Program-made: the position numbers and the translations under genes
Origin: an uncultured Solirubrobacteraceae bacterium
GTDB lineage: Bacteria > Actinomycetota > Thermoleophilia > Solirubrobacterales > Solirubrobacteraceae
Direction of reading: 5' to 3'
NCBI GenBank assembly: GCA_955652345.1
Contig: CATPBV010000262.1
Coordinates: 1-13,650 of the forward strand
DNA length: 13,650 bases
In this document: positions 1 through 7,147 of the stretch, piece after piece
How positions within the stretch are numbered: position 1 is the stretch's first letter
How the letters are laid out: every line of letters starts with the position of its first letter
The notes under the pieces: model-generated
The model's database searches: none
Seen by the model: the letters and a program-made list of their open reading frames with translations, nothing else
Told to the model about the DNA's origin: nothing

Positions 1-1
1 C

Positions 2-667
2 ATCACCTGGGTCGCCGATCACCGCAAGCATCACGCCTACACCGACCAGGACGGAGACCCCCACTCACCGCATTTGAGCGGGCCTGGCTTCTGGGGCGGC
101 GTCAAGGGTCTGTGGCACGCCCACATCGGCTGGCTGTTCGAGACGGTCGGAACAGCGGACAAGGAGCGTTTCGCCGCCGATCTCATCAAGGACCGGGCAC
201 TCCGCTCAATCGAGAAGCTGTTCTGGCTGTGGGCCACGCTCAGCTTCGTGATCCCGTTCGTGCTGGGGTGGATCGTTGGCGGCGGGCTCGGCACCGCTCT
301 GACCGCGGTTCTGTGGGGCGGGTTCGTGCGCGTCTTCCTGCTGCACCACGTCACCTGGTCGATCAACTCGGTTTGCCACTTCTTCGGGCGCCGGCGCTTC
401 AACGTCGACGATGAATCCCGCAACGTGTTCTGGCTGGCGCCGCTGTCGATGGGCGAGGCGTGGCACCACAACCACCATGCGTTCCCGACCTCCGCATTCC
501 ACGGCCTGCGCGTGTGGGAGCGGATCGCCGACCCCACCGGACTGATGATCGCGCTGCTCGAGAAGCTCGGGATCGTCTGGAACGTCAAGCGCGTGAGCCC
601 CGAGCGCCAGCGCGCGATGATGCTTTCCCGCCAGCCGCGCGACGCCGCCCCGGCGCCGATCAGCTGA
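2..667 (+). CDS. Acyl-CoA (delta-9-type) fatty acid desaturase, 5' end missing
   Basis: The reading frame is open from base 2 and ends at TGA 665-667; 221 residues are visible and the N-terminus lies left of the window. The protein is a membrane di-iron desaturase that inserts a double bond into acyl chains using O2 and an electron donor. Two of the three family histidine boxes are visible: HRKHH at visible residues 7-11 and WHHNHHAFP around 154-162. Between them is a long hydrophobic stretch (about 72-115) that should form two membrane helices. After it comes the family-typical HVTWSINSVCHFFG segment. The first histidine box (HxxxxH) must be upstream. The visible part has no frameshift. It converges on clpS, with only 13 bp between the two stops. 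Family assignment is secure; regiospecificity and carrier (CoA, ACP or lipid) are inferred only. Confidence 0.93.
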   Translation: MTWVADHRKHHAYTDQDGDPHSPHLSGPGFWGGVKGLWHAHIGWLFETVGTADKERFAADLIKDRALRSIEKLFWLWATLSFVIPFVLGWIVGGGLGTALTAVLWGGFVRVFLLHHVTWSINSVCHFFGRRRFNVDDESRNVFWLAPLSMGEAWHHNHHAFPTSAFHGLRVWERIADPTGLMIALLEKLGIVWNVKRVSPERQRAMMLSRQPRDAAPAPIS

Positions 668-675
668 CGGCCAGT

Positions 676-688
676 CGAGCCTAGCTCG
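676..688. terminator. Short stem-loop between convergent desaturase and clpS genes
   Basis: CGAGC (676-680), CTA, GCTCG (684-688) forms a perfect 5-bp stem with a 3-nt loop. It overlaps the clpS stop codon and sits 8 bp after the desaturase stop. There is no T-run on either side, so intrinsic terminator activity is doubtful. Its place between two convergent stops is the only positional support. Confidence 0.22.
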
Positions 689-968
689 CTTCCAGCGGGG
701 CCAACGTCAGCCCGGCGTCGTCGAGCCGCTGCCAGTAGCCCTCCGCGTCGTCGCGGGCCCCGCTCCACACGATCGCGCAGCCGCTGCGGTGAATCCGATC
801 CGCGAACCGGTAGCCCTCGGCCAGGGTGATCCCCGGGATCACCTCCGCGAGAGTCTCAGCGACGTGGTCGAAAGTGTTGAAGTCATCGTTCAGCACGACG
901 ACTCGCCATAGCCCTGAAACCCCGCTCCCGGGTCCCGCTACCCGGGGCAGCTCCACCGTTAGCGACAC
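681..968 (-). CDS. clpS: ClpS-like ATP-dependent Clp protease adaptor
   Basis: The product is a 95-residue ClpS-fold adaptor, expected to bind N-degron substrates and deliver them to the ClpA/ClpC unfoldase in the cytoplasm. The core shows WRVVVLNDDFNTFDHV (about 21-36), IPGIT (44-48) and IHRSGCAIVWSG (about 59-70). Asn27, Asp28 and His60 match the residues that bind the substrate alpha-amino group in E. coli ClpS. The position of the E. coli Met40 gatekeeper appears to be Phe33. The DDFNTF and IPG-T patterns recall cyanobacterial and plastid ClpS proteins more than the usual actinobacterial one; this comparison is from memory. GTG at 966-968 is chosen as start, with GTG at 954-956 as alternative. 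Neither has a clear ribosome site. The gene begins 16 bp after the MBL-hydrolase stop, so the two probably form an operon. The longer open frame upstream overlaps the hydrolase and is unlikely. Confidence 0.88.
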   Translation of the reverse strand: MSLTVELPRVAGPGSGVSGLWRVVVLNDDFNTFDHVAETLAEVIPGITLAEGYRFADRIHRSGCAIVWSGARDDAEGYWQRLDDAGLTLAPLEAS

Positions 969-984
969 ACCGACAGGATACCCA

Positions 985-1827
985 TTAGGGCCCGCTCGCC
1001 ACGGCTTCGGCGCGCTTTCGCCAGTACCGCGCGAGCCCCGCGTACAGCTGCTCCGGCGGTGCCGCCTGGAGGTACGCGGCGACCAGCTCCGGATCGGCGC
1101 CAAGCTCGATCTCGTGCGTTATGTGGGCGGCGAACGCATCAGCATCCTGCTCTCGCGCGAGCGCCGCCCAGTCGTCCAGACGGCGGCCGAGCTCGCGGAG
1201 CTGGGCCTCGACGTCGGTGCTTTCACCGAAGTGGGTCATCGCGAGACGGTCAGGAGCCCAAGCGGCGACCCGCTCGAGCGACTCGTGCCAGGCGGCGAGA
1301 TCGATGTCGGGCGGGGGCGTCGGCGGGATCGTCAGCGACGAGGCCGCAATCCGGACTCCTGCGACGTCTCCCACGAACGCCGTCCCGGCGTGGAGGAAGG
1401 AGACGTGATGAGAGGCGTGACCGGGTGTGTAGGCCACCTCGAAGCCGCCGTCCAGCCGCTCGCCCCCGCGCAGCTCGCACACGTTGCGCTCGGGCACCGG
1501 GAGCATCTCCCCCCACAGCCGGTCCATATCCTCGCCGTACAGTCGGCGTGCGCTGTCGAGCAGCCGCGAAGGCTCGATCAGATGCGCGGCGCCGAGCTCG
1601 TGCACGTAGACGCGAAGCTCCGGCCAGCGCTCGACGAGCGATCCGGTCGCACCGGCGTGGTCGAGGTGGATGTGGGTCAGAAGCAGCGCGCGGGGACGGG
1701 CACCCGCGAGCGCTTCCAGCAGTGTCGGCAGGCACGAGCTCGGGCCCGGGTCGATCAGGACATCGCCGACCTGCCAGCAGCCGATCACCCGCGGTCTCGA
1801 GAGGTGCATCACGTCGATCACTCGCAC
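985..1827 (-). CDS. MBL-fold metallo-hydrolase
   Basis: A 280-residue cytoplasmic metallo-beta-lactamase-fold hydrolase. The metal site is visible: THIHLDH (His52, His54, Asp56, His57), PGH (His137), GD (Asp154) and a C-terminal THFG (His199). This matches the glyoxalase II/RNase Z/lactonase superfamily layout with a binuclear metal centre. The C-terminal extension (about 175-280) is helical and of unknown function. No substrate can be assigned from sequence. The start is set at GTG 1825-1827 because AAGG lies 8 nt upstream of it; TTG at 1843-1845 is an alternative that would run closer to the divergent ecm promoter. The gene is divergent from ecm and followed 16 bp later by clpS, which suggests co-transcription. 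I do not see what links the two functions. Confidence 0.85.
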   Translation of the reverse strand: MRVIDVMHLSRPRVIGCWQVGDVLIDPGPSSCLPTLLEALAGARPRALLLTHIHLDHAGATGSLVERWPELRVYVHELGAAHLIEPSRLLDSARRLYGEDMDRLWGEMLPVPERNVCELRGGERLDGGFEVAYTPGHASHHVSFLHAGTAFVGDVAGVRIAASSLTIPPTPPPDIDLAAWHESLERVAAWAPDRLAMTHFGESTDVEAQLRELGRRLDDWAALAREQDADAFAAHITHEIELGADPELVAAYLQAAPPEQLYAGLARYWRKRAEAVASGP

Positions 1828-1831
1828 GGCC

Positions 1832-1860
1832 CTGACCTTACCCAACCCGATTCATACAAT
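1832..1860 (+). promoter_or_regulatory. Promoter of the ecm-meaB operon (leaderless)
   Basis: A -35-like CTGACC (1832-1837, 4 of 6 matches to TTGACA) and a -10-like TACAAT (1855-1860, 5 of 6 matches) are separated by exactly 17 bp. The ATG of ecm begins at 1868, just 7 nt after the -10 box, so transcription should start at or within a base of the A of ATG. There is no Shine-Dalgarno sequence. This supports a leaderless mRNA and fixes the ecm start against longer in-frame readings. Confidence 0.7.
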
Positions 1861-1867
1861 CCGGCAC

Positions 1868-3874
1868 ATGCCGGAGCGGCCACCTGCCCGCCTACCGGAG
1901 CGCGACCGTCCGTGGCTGATGCGCACCTACGCGGGCCATTCGGACGCCAGGCGCTCGAACGAGCTGTATCGGCGCAATCTGGACAAGGGGCAGACAGGAC
2001 TGTCCGTCGCGTTCGACCTGCCCACCCAGACCGGCTATGACCCCGATCACGAGCTCGCGCGGGGCGAGGTCGGCAAGGTCGGCGTCTCGATCGCCCACCG
2101 CGGCGACATGCGGACGCTGCTCGAGGGCATCCCGCTCGACCAGATGAACACCTCGATGACGATCAACGCCACCGCCCCGTGGCTACTGGCGCTGTACGTG
2201 GTCGTCGCGGAGGAGCAGGGCATCGCTTCAGAAAGCCTTCAGGGGACCACGCAGAACGACATCCTCAAGGAGTACCTGAGCCGTGGGACGTACGCGTTCC
2301 CACCGGGGCCGAGCATGCGCCTGGTCGCGGACACGATCGCCTACGCGGTGACGCAGATTCCGCGGTGGAACCCGATCAACATCTGCTCCTATCACCTGCA
2401 GGAGGCGGGCGCCACCCCGGTGCAGGAGATCGCCTTCGCGATGAGCAACGCGATCGCCGTGCTCGACGAGGTGAGGCGCCGAGTCCCGGAGGACGCGATC
2501 GGAAGTGTCTTCGGGAGGATCTCGTTCTTCGTCAATGCGGGCGTGCGGTTCATCGAGGAGCACGCGAAGCTGCGCGCGATGGCGCAGCTCTGGGACGACC
2601 TGGGTCGGGAGCGCTACGGCGTCCAGGATGAGCGGCAGCGCCGGTTCCGCTACGGCGTGCAGGTCAACTCGCTGGGCCTCACCGAAGCGCAACCGGAGAA
2701 CAACGCCTACCGGATCGCGCTCGAGACGCTTGCGGTGCTGTTGGGCCGGGACGCCCGCGCCCGCGCGATCCAGCTTCCGGCGTGGAACGAGGCGCTTGGT
2801 CTGCCCCGCGCGTGGGATCAGCAGTGGTCGCTGCGCCTCCAGCAGATCCTCGCCTACGAGACCGACCTGCTCGAGTACCCAGATATCTTCGAGGGCTCGA
2901 AGGTGATGGAGGGGCTGGTCGCGGAGCTTGTGGAGGGGGCCCGCGAGGAGATGGCTCGGATTGCGGAGATTGGCGGCGCGGTCGAAGCGGTCGACTACAT
3001 GAAGGCGGCGCTCGTCGAGTCCCACCGCGAGCGGCTGCGCCGGATCGAGTCCGGTGAGCTGACGGTGGTCGGGGTGAACCGGTTCGATTCGACTGAGCCC
3101 TCCCCGCTCACGCGGGACTCCGACGGCGGGATCCTGCTCGTGGATCCGGAGGTCGAGGCGGAGCAGCGGGAGGCGCTGGAGCGCTGGCGCTCGGAGCGCG
3201 ACCAGGGTGCGGTCGATGGAGCTCTGGCCGAGCTTGCGCGCGCGGCCGCGGACGAGGACGCGAACATCATGCCCGCGACGATCGCCGCGGCGCGCGCGGG
3301 AGCAACCACCGGCGAGTGGGCGCAGACCCTGCGGGACGCGTTCGGCGAGTATCGCGCTCCCACCGGGGTCGGTGAGGCCGCCGCCGTATCGAGCGCCGGG
3401 GTCGCCGAGCTACGCGAGGAGGTTGAGCGGGTGAGCGACGCGCTGGGACGGCGGCTGAAGCTGCTCGTCGGCAAGCCGGGACTCGACGGTCACTCGAATG
3501 GCGCCGAGCAGATTGCGGTCCGGGCGCGTGACGCTGGCATGGATGTCGTCTACGAGGGGATCCGCCTCACCCCATTGCAGATCGCGACGTCGGCTGCGCA
3601 GGAGGGGGTGCACGTGGTTGGCCTCTCGATCCTGTCCGGATCGCATCGCGAGCTGATCCCGTCGGTACTCGACGCGCTCCGTGCGGCGGGAGCGGGCGAT
3701 GTCCCCGTCGTCGTCGGCGGGATCATCCCGGAGAGCGATGAGGCCGCCTTGCGCGAAGCGGGAGTCGCCGCTGTCTACACGCCCAAGGATTGGGACCTCA
3801 ACCGGATGATCGCCGACATCATCACGTTGGTCGGCGAGCGCAACGGCGTGCAGCGCGGCGCGAGCGCCAGTTGA
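1868..3874 (+). CDS. ecm: Ethylmalonyl-CoA mutase-type B12-dependent acyl-CoA mutase (MeaA/Ecm)
   Basis: A 668-residue cytoplasmic adenosylcobalamin enzyme. The TIM-barrel substrate domain (about 13-500) opens with RPWLMRTYAGHS and LPTQTGYDPDH. It contains TTQNDILKEYLSRG (127-140), NPINICSYHLQEAGATP (168-184) and NSLGLTEAQPENN (267-279). A fused cobalamin-binding domain (about 528-660) carries LDGHSNG, where Asp540-x-His542-x-x-Gly545 is the base-off/His-on motif, plus GLSILSGSH and VVGGIIP. Single-chain architecture, length and LPTQTGYDPDH (methylmalonyl-CoA mutase has LATHRGYDSDH there, from memory) fit the MeaA subclade. MeaA converts (2R)-ethylmalonyl-CoA to (2S)-methylsuccinyl-CoA in the ethylmalonyl-CoA pathway. 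No crotonyl-CoA carboxylase/reductase gene is in the window, so pathway membership is inferred. The stop overlaps the meaB start by 4 bases (TTGA). Mutation of some other short-chain acyl-CoA is not excluded. Confidence 0.9.
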   Translation: MPERPPARLPERDRPWLMRTYAGHSDARRSNELYRRNLDKGQTGLSVAFDLPTQTGYDPDHELARGEVGKVGVSIAHRGDMRTLLEGIPLDQMNTSMTINATAPWLLALYVVVAEEQGIASESLQGTTQNDILKEYLSRGTYAFPPGPSMRLVADTIAYAVTQIPRWNPINICSYHLQEAGATPVQEIAFAMSNAIAVLDEVRRRVPEDAIGSVFGRISFFVNAGVRFIEEHAKLRAMAQLWDDLGRERYGVQDERQRRFRYGVQVNSLGLTEAQPENNAYRIALETLAVLLGRDARARAIQLPAWNEALGLPRAWDQQWSLRLQQILAYETDLLEYPDIFEGSKVMEGLVAELVEGAREEMARIAEIGGAVEAVDYMKAALVESHRERLRRIESGELTVVGVNRFDSTEPSPLTRDSDGGILLVDPEVEAEQREALERWRSERDQGAVDGALAELARAAADEDANIMPATIAAARAGATTGEWAQTLRDAFGEYRAPTGVGEAAAVSSAGVAELREEVERVSDALGRRLKLLVGKPGLDGHSNGAEQIAVRARDAGMDVVYEGIRLTPLQIATSAAQEGVHVVGLSILSGSHRELIPSVLDALRAAGAGDVPVVVGGIIPESDEAALREAGVAAVYTPKDWDLNRMIADIITLVGERNGVQRGASAS

Positions 3875-4839
3875 CGGACGCGGATTTGGACGGCCGCGAG
3901 CTCGGGACCCGGCTGCACGAGCGCGACACGAACGCCGCCGCGGCCGCGCTGAACCTGCTCGAGAGCCGCGCGCCGGCAGCGCGCGAGCAGGCCCGGGAGC
4001 TGCTCGCGGTGGTCTCTTCGGCGTCCCTTGATGGCGAGTCGCCCGCGCACATCGTCGGCGTCACCGGACCGCCGGGGGTGGGAAAGTCCACGCTGCTGTC
4101 GCGGCTGATCGCGAGGTGGCGGGCTGCGGGCCGCTCCGTCGCGGTGCTCGCGGTCGACCCGAGCTCGCGCAGGTCCGGCGGCTCGCTGCTCGGAGACAGG
4201 GCGCGGATCGAGATCGATCCCGGCGACCCGCTCGTGTTCGTCAGGTCGACGGCGGCTGGAGCGCGACTTGGCGGGCTTGCCCCGGCGACCCGCGCCGCCG
4301 CCGGAGCGCTGGCCGCCGCGTTCGATGTGGTGGTGATCGAGACCGTCGGCGTCGGGCAGTCCGAGACGGAGGTGGCCGATGTCGCGGACACGGTCGCGGT
4401 AGTGATCCAGCCGGGAGCCGGCGACGTGCTCCAGTACCTCAAGGCGGGGATCATGGAGGTACCCGACGTGCTGACGGTCACCAAGGCTGACCTGGGGCGC
4501 CTCGCGGCGCGCACTGCGGCCGACGTGCGAGCCGCGCTCGGTGCGCTCGGCCGCGGCGACGTGCCGGTGCTCGCGGTGTCCTCGATCGCGCCGCCGACCG
4601 GGATCGACGAGCTCGTGGATGCGCTGGATGCGCACCGGGCGAGCATCGACCTCCCCGCGCGGCGCCTGCGCGCGCGGCGCCGGCAAGCCCTTGCGGACTT
4701 CGTGGACGAGTACGGCGAGCGGGGCTTGCGGGCGCTCGGGGGTCGCCGCGAGGCCGAGCTGTGGCTGGGCGACCAGGACCCGGCGGCCCGCGCGCCGGAG
4801 CTGTCGTCGATGCTCGCCGAGCGCGCCGGGGTCGGCTGA
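3871..4839 (+). CDS. meaB: MeaB-type G-protein chaperone of B12-dependent mutase
   Basis: A 322-residue SIMIBI-class GTPase of the MeaB/ArgK family, which gates cofactor loading and protects acyl-CoA mutases. The Walker A loop is GPPGVGKST (66-74). AVDPSSRRSGGSLLGDR follows at 94-110, the family RSTAAGARLGGLA segment is around 125-137, and the Walker B/switch region is VVVIETVGVGQSE (153-165). TKAD (204-207) stands in for the NKxD guanine motif. A C-terminal arm (about 262-322) is present, as in dimeric MeaB. TTG 3871-3873 is chosen because it overlaps the ecm stop (TTGA), which implies translational coupling; a second TTG at 3886 is less likely. Adjacency to ecm points to that mutase as the partner. 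The family call is secure. Confidence 0.92.
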   Translation: MTDADLDGRELGTRLHERDTNAAAAALNLLESRAPAAREQARELLAVVSSASLDGESPAHIVGVTGPPGVGKSTLLSRLIARWRAAGRSVAVLAVDPSSRRSGGSLLGDRARIEIDPGDPLVFVRSTAAGARLGGLAPATRAAAGALAAAFDVVVIETVGVGQSETEVADVADTVAVVIQPGAGDVLQYLKAGIMEVPDVLTVTKADLGRLAARTAADVRAALGALGRGDVPVLAVSSIAPPTGIDELVDALDAHRASIDLPARRLRARRRQALADFVDEYGERGLRALGGRREAELWLGDQDPAARAPELSSMLAERAGVG

Positions 4840-4842
4840 TCT

Positions 4843-4848
4843 CATAAT
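4843..4848 (+). promoter_or_regulatory. -10-like box of the GNAT gene (leaderless)
   Basis: CATAAT (5 of 6 matches to TATAAT) lies 3 bp after the meaB stop and ends exactly 7 nt before the ATG at 4856, the same geometry as at ecm. No -35 match is visible, and there is no Shine-Dalgarno sequence. The gene may therefore be transcribed independently as well as by read-through from ecm-meaB. Confidence 0.5.
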
Positions 4849-4855
4849 CCCGCCG

Positions 4856-5434
4856 ATGCGCAAGACAGCGCGCCCTCGGGGCGCCACCGGCAAGGTGGTG
4901 CTGCCTGCCGACCCGATCGTCGAAGGGCCCACTGCGCTGCGACCGTGGCGGGAGAGCGACATCCCCGCCCTCGTGGTGGCCTGCCAGGACCGCGAGATCG
5001 GACGCTGGACGAGCGTGCCGTACCCCTATGGCGACTCGGATGCGCGGTCATTCATGCTCGCGCGCTTCGACGCGGTGCTGGCAGCGACCGCCGCGCCGTT
5101 TGCGATCGTCAGCGCCGAGGATCCGGCGGTTCTGCTCGGCTCGGTCTCGCTGATGCGGTTCGTCTGGAGGCACGCGCGCGGCGAGGTCGGCTACTGGCTG
5201 GCGCCCCCAGCTCGCGGCAGCGGCCACGCGACGCGCGCCGTCCTTGCCGCCTGCCGCTGGGGGTTCGAGGCGCTCGGGCTCGAGCGGATCGATCTGCTCG
5301 CATCGGTCGATAACCCAGCCTCGCAGCGAGTAGCCGAGCGCTCCGGTTTCACGCGGGATGCGGTGCTCCGCTCCTACCTCCGCGGCAAGGAGGGTCGGCA
5401 GGACATGGTCGCGTTCGGGCTGCTGCGAGGCTAG
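4856..5434 (+). CDS. GNAT-family N-acetyltransferase (RimJ/RimL-like)
   Basis: A 192-residue cytoplasmic acyl-CoA-dependent N-acetyltransferase. After a short basic N-terminal tail come LRPWRESDIPALV (28-40) and the GEVGYWL beta-strand (109-115). The acetyl-CoA pyrophosphate-binding motif ARGSGHAT follows at 119-126, of the form R-x-x-G-x-A. NPASQRVAERSGF (153-165) is typical of the RimJ/RimL branch, which acetylates N-termini of proteins or small amines. The substrate cannot be told from sequence. ATG 4856 is chosen because the frame is short, begins 17 bp after meaB, and has a -10-like box 7 nt upstream. Position after meaB may be incidental; I see nothing that ties it to B12 metabolism. 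Confidence 0.87.
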   Translation: MRKTARPRGATGKVVLPADPIVEGPTALRPWRESDIPALVVACQDREIGRWTSVPYPYGDSDARSFMLARFDAVLAATAAPFAIVSAEDPAVLLGSVSLMRFVWRHARGEVGYWLAPPARGSGHATRAVLAACRWGFEALGLERIDLLASVDNPASQRVAERSGFTRDAVLRSYLRGKEGRQDMVAFGLLRG

Positions 5435-5437
5435 GCT
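5432..5437 (+). promoter_or_regulatory. Possible -10 box of the beta-propeller gene
   Basis: TAGGCT fits TANNNT and overlaps the GNAT stop codon (TAG, 5432-5434). A start about 7 nt downstream would give a leader of roughly 32 nt that includes the AAGGAG ribosome site. No -35 match is evident, so support is weak. Confidence 0.3.
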
Positions 5438-5461
5438 CAATGATCCGGAGCACTGCCGATG

Positions 5462-5467
5462 AAGGAG
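5462..5467 (+). promoter_or_regulatory. Strong Shine-Dalgarno site deciding the beta-propeller start
   Basis: AAGGAG at 5462-5467 is followed by 8 nt and then ATG at 5476. It is the only textbook ribosome site in the window and favours ATG 5476 over the in-frame ATG at 5440. The residues after 5476 immediately form a signal peptide, which agrees. Confidence 0.85.
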
Positions 5468-5475
5468 AGCTAGCC

Positions 5476-6486
5476 ATGTTCGAGATCGTCCGCCGCTACT
5501 CGCACGCTCGCCGGCTCGCGCTTACGGCCGCCTTCGCGGTCTTGTCGCTGTCGGCGGCCGCCCCTGCCGCGCATGCCACCTTCCGCGGACATGGCTCGAG
5601 GATCGCCTGGGCATACGCGGCGTACGACCCCAACTACCACTTCAGCCCTGACTACGGGATCCGGAGCGTGGGAGCCAACGGCAGGGCGGGCCGCACGCTC
5701 GCCTTGTGCAACTCCAACGCCGCCGGAGGCGGAGGGCCGGCAGTCTGCCCGCAGTGGGCACACGTCTCCTACTCCCCGAACGGGCGGCGGCTGGTGTGGG
5801 CGGTGACACCCTTGGGGGGCGGTTCCCATCTCGTCCTTGCGAAGGCCAACGGCTCCGGTCGGGTCGCGATCGCCCACCCGGGCGAGAGCGACTCGGAGCC
5901 GAGCTTCTCGCCTAATGGCAAGCGGCTCGTGTACGTCCGGGCGCTGTCGGGCACGTCCTCGGAACAGATCGTGACCAGCGACCTCTCGGGCGGGAACGTC
6001 CACGTCCTGGTGACACTCACGAGCGTCGATACAGCCGTCGGCGTCGATCCCGCGTGGTCTCCCAACGGCCGCGAGATCCTTTACACGAATGGCCATTCGC
6101 TGTGGGTGGTCGGGGTGGGTGGCCACGGCGCGCGTCAGCTGATCTCGGGCGCAGAGCGAGGCGACTGGTCGCCGTCCGGGCGGCAGATCGTCTACATCGC
6201 TCATTCCAGCGGGCTGATCCACTTGGCGCCGTCGAACGGCATGGGACGGCGGCTGCTCCACTTCTCGCTGCCGGGTGGGTTCGGCCTCCCCCACTCCGCC
6301 GAGTATGCGGTGTTCTCGCCGGACGGCACGCGGATCGCGTTCGCCGGCGTGGACCAGTCCGCGGATCCGACGATCTACGTGGTGTCCGTGCGCGGGGGGC
6401 ACGCGCGGACCGTGGACAACTACTACACCGGCGACGAAGGCGCCCCGACAGGCTTCGGTACGGTTGGGCTGTCCTGGCAGCCCTGA
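5476..6486 (+). CDS. Secreted TolB/PD40-like beta-propeller protein
   Basis: A 336-residue exported protein. Residues 1-34 form a Sec signal peptide: a basic RRYSHARR start, a hydrophobic core around 14-29, and AHA as the likely signal peptidase I site before Thr35. No lipobox cysteine is present. The mature part carries at least five blade repeats of the PD40/TolB type: SYSPNGRRLVW, SFSPNGKRLVY, AWSPNGREILY, DWSPSGRQIVY and FSPDGTRIAF. It should fold as a six-bladed propeller and act as a binding scaffold outside the membrane. No Tol-Pal genes are near, and none would be expected in a monoderm, so the name TolB would mislead. Its ligand is unknown. The start follows the AAGGAG site. It converges on the cupin gene, with 5 bp between stops. 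Confidence 0.85.
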   Translation: MFEIVRRYSHARRLALTAAFAVLSLSAAAPAAHATFRGHGSRIAWAYAAYDPNYHFSPDYGIRSVGANGRAGRTLALCNSNAAGGGGPAVCPQWAHVSYSPNGRRLVWAVTPLGGGSHLVLAKANGSGRVAIAHPGESDSEPSFSPNGKRLVYVRALSGTSSEQIVTSDLSGGNVHVLVTLTSVDTAVGVDPAWSPNGREILYTNGHSLWVVGVGGHGARQLISGAERGDWSPSGRQIVYIAHSSGLIHLAPSNGMGRRLLHFSLPGGFGLPHSAEYAVFSPDGTRIAFAGVDQSADPTIYVVSVRGGHARTVDNYYTGDEGAPTGFGTVGLSWQP

Positions 6487-6500
6487 GGAGATCAGCTCCT
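6486..6500. terminator. Short stem-loop between convergent beta-propeller and cupin genes
   Basis: AGGAG (6486-6490), a 5-nt loop and CTCCT (6496-6500) form a 5-bp stem that spans both stop codons. No T-run follows on either strand, so a role as bidirectional terminator rests on position only. Confidence 0.22.
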
Positions 6501-7133
6501 GACCAGCGCCTGGAATCCCGGGTCGTCGCGCAGCGATTCGAAGTCTTCGTCCTCCCGCGCCCATTCAGCGATCTCGGCTCGCAGCCTGACGGCGGTGCGC
6601 AGCGACTCGACCGCTTGCTCGGGGCGACCGCGACGAGCTTCGACGCACGCGACGTTGTAGTGGAGCGAGCCCGCGTCCGGGCGGGCCTTCAGTCCCTCTT
6701 CCAGGATCGCTCGGGCGCGATCTGGATCGCTGGCCAAATACTGTGAGGCGAGGAACTGCCACTCCCAGGCGGAGGGCTCGAAAGTCGGCGGTCCGCCGAA
6801 GCTGAGCACCGTCGTGCCCGCCTCTTCGGCGACGGCGTGACGGTGCGAGTTCGGGTCTGGCACGAACACGTACGTCCCAGGCGGAGCGTCGTAGGACTGG
6901 CCATCGATCGTGAACGTCGCTCGCCCGGCGTGGACGAAGTACAGCTCCTGCTGGTCGTCCGGCTCCTCCTGGTGCGGCTCGACGACGTCGTCCCCGGCTG
7001 CGGCCGCGGTATACGCGTTGCAGCCGAAGGCCCGGATCCCGAGTGTCCGCCGCACGGGTCGCCAGGTCAGCGTCGCTGGCCCCGGGATCGAGTCGAGCTC
7101 GTCGATGTGAACGACCTTCGGCTCCTCGGGCAT
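6492..7133 (-). CDS. Cupin-domain protein with C-terminal TPR-like helices
   Basis: A 213-residue cytoplasmic protein. Residues about 20-112 form a single cupin barrel with EPHQEEPDDQQELYFVHAG (52-70) as motif 1 and PGTYVFVPDPNSHRH (85-99) as motif 2. Likely metal ligands are His54, Glu56 or Glu63, and His97 or His99. Residues about 123-213 form helix pairs (AWEWQFLASQYLASDPDRA, LHYNVACVEARRGRPEQAVE) that look like tetratricopeptide repeats. A ligand-sensing or small-molecule-binding role with protein contact through the helices is inferred; no reaction can be named. ATG 7131-7133 is taken as start. GTG 7149-7151 is a serious alternative because it overlaps the upstream lipoprotein stop as GTGA, which would suggest coupling. 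The gene is downstream of and probably co-transcribed with that lipoprotein. Confidence 0.8.
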   Translation of the reverse strand: MPEEPKVVHIDELDSIPGPATLTWRPVRRTLGIRAFGCNAYTAAAAGDDVVEPHQEEPDDQQELYFVHAGRATFTIDGQSYDAPPGTYVFVPDPNSHRHAVAEEAGTTVLSFGGPPTFEPSAWEWQFLASQYLASDPDRARAILEEGLKARPDAGSLHYNVACVEARRGRPEQAVESLRTAVRLRAEIAEWAREDEDFESLRDDPGFQALVRS

Positions 7134-7147
7134 CTGCCCGATGGGTA

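Noticed and set aside
826..2040. Long open frame on the plus strand opposite the MBL hydrolase
   Set aside because: The translation is Arg/Pro/His-rich with no recognisable motif, while the minus strand encodes a clear MBL-fold protein. GC-rich codon bias makes such antisense frames common.
1868..3874. Calling the mutase methylmalonyl-CoA mutase large subunit
   Set aside because: The single-chain layout with LPTQTGYDPDH and the length match MeaA/Ecm better; the usual MCM pattern at that site differs. It is kept as an alternative only.
3775..4962. Long minus-strand frame opposite meaB
   Set aside because: It lies antisense to the well-supported GTPase with Walker motifs, and its translation is low-complexity and Arg-rich.
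5470..6564. Long minus-strand frame opposite the beta-propeller gene
   Set aside because: The plus strand has a signal peptide, PD40 repeats and an AAGGAG site; the antisense product has no domain features.
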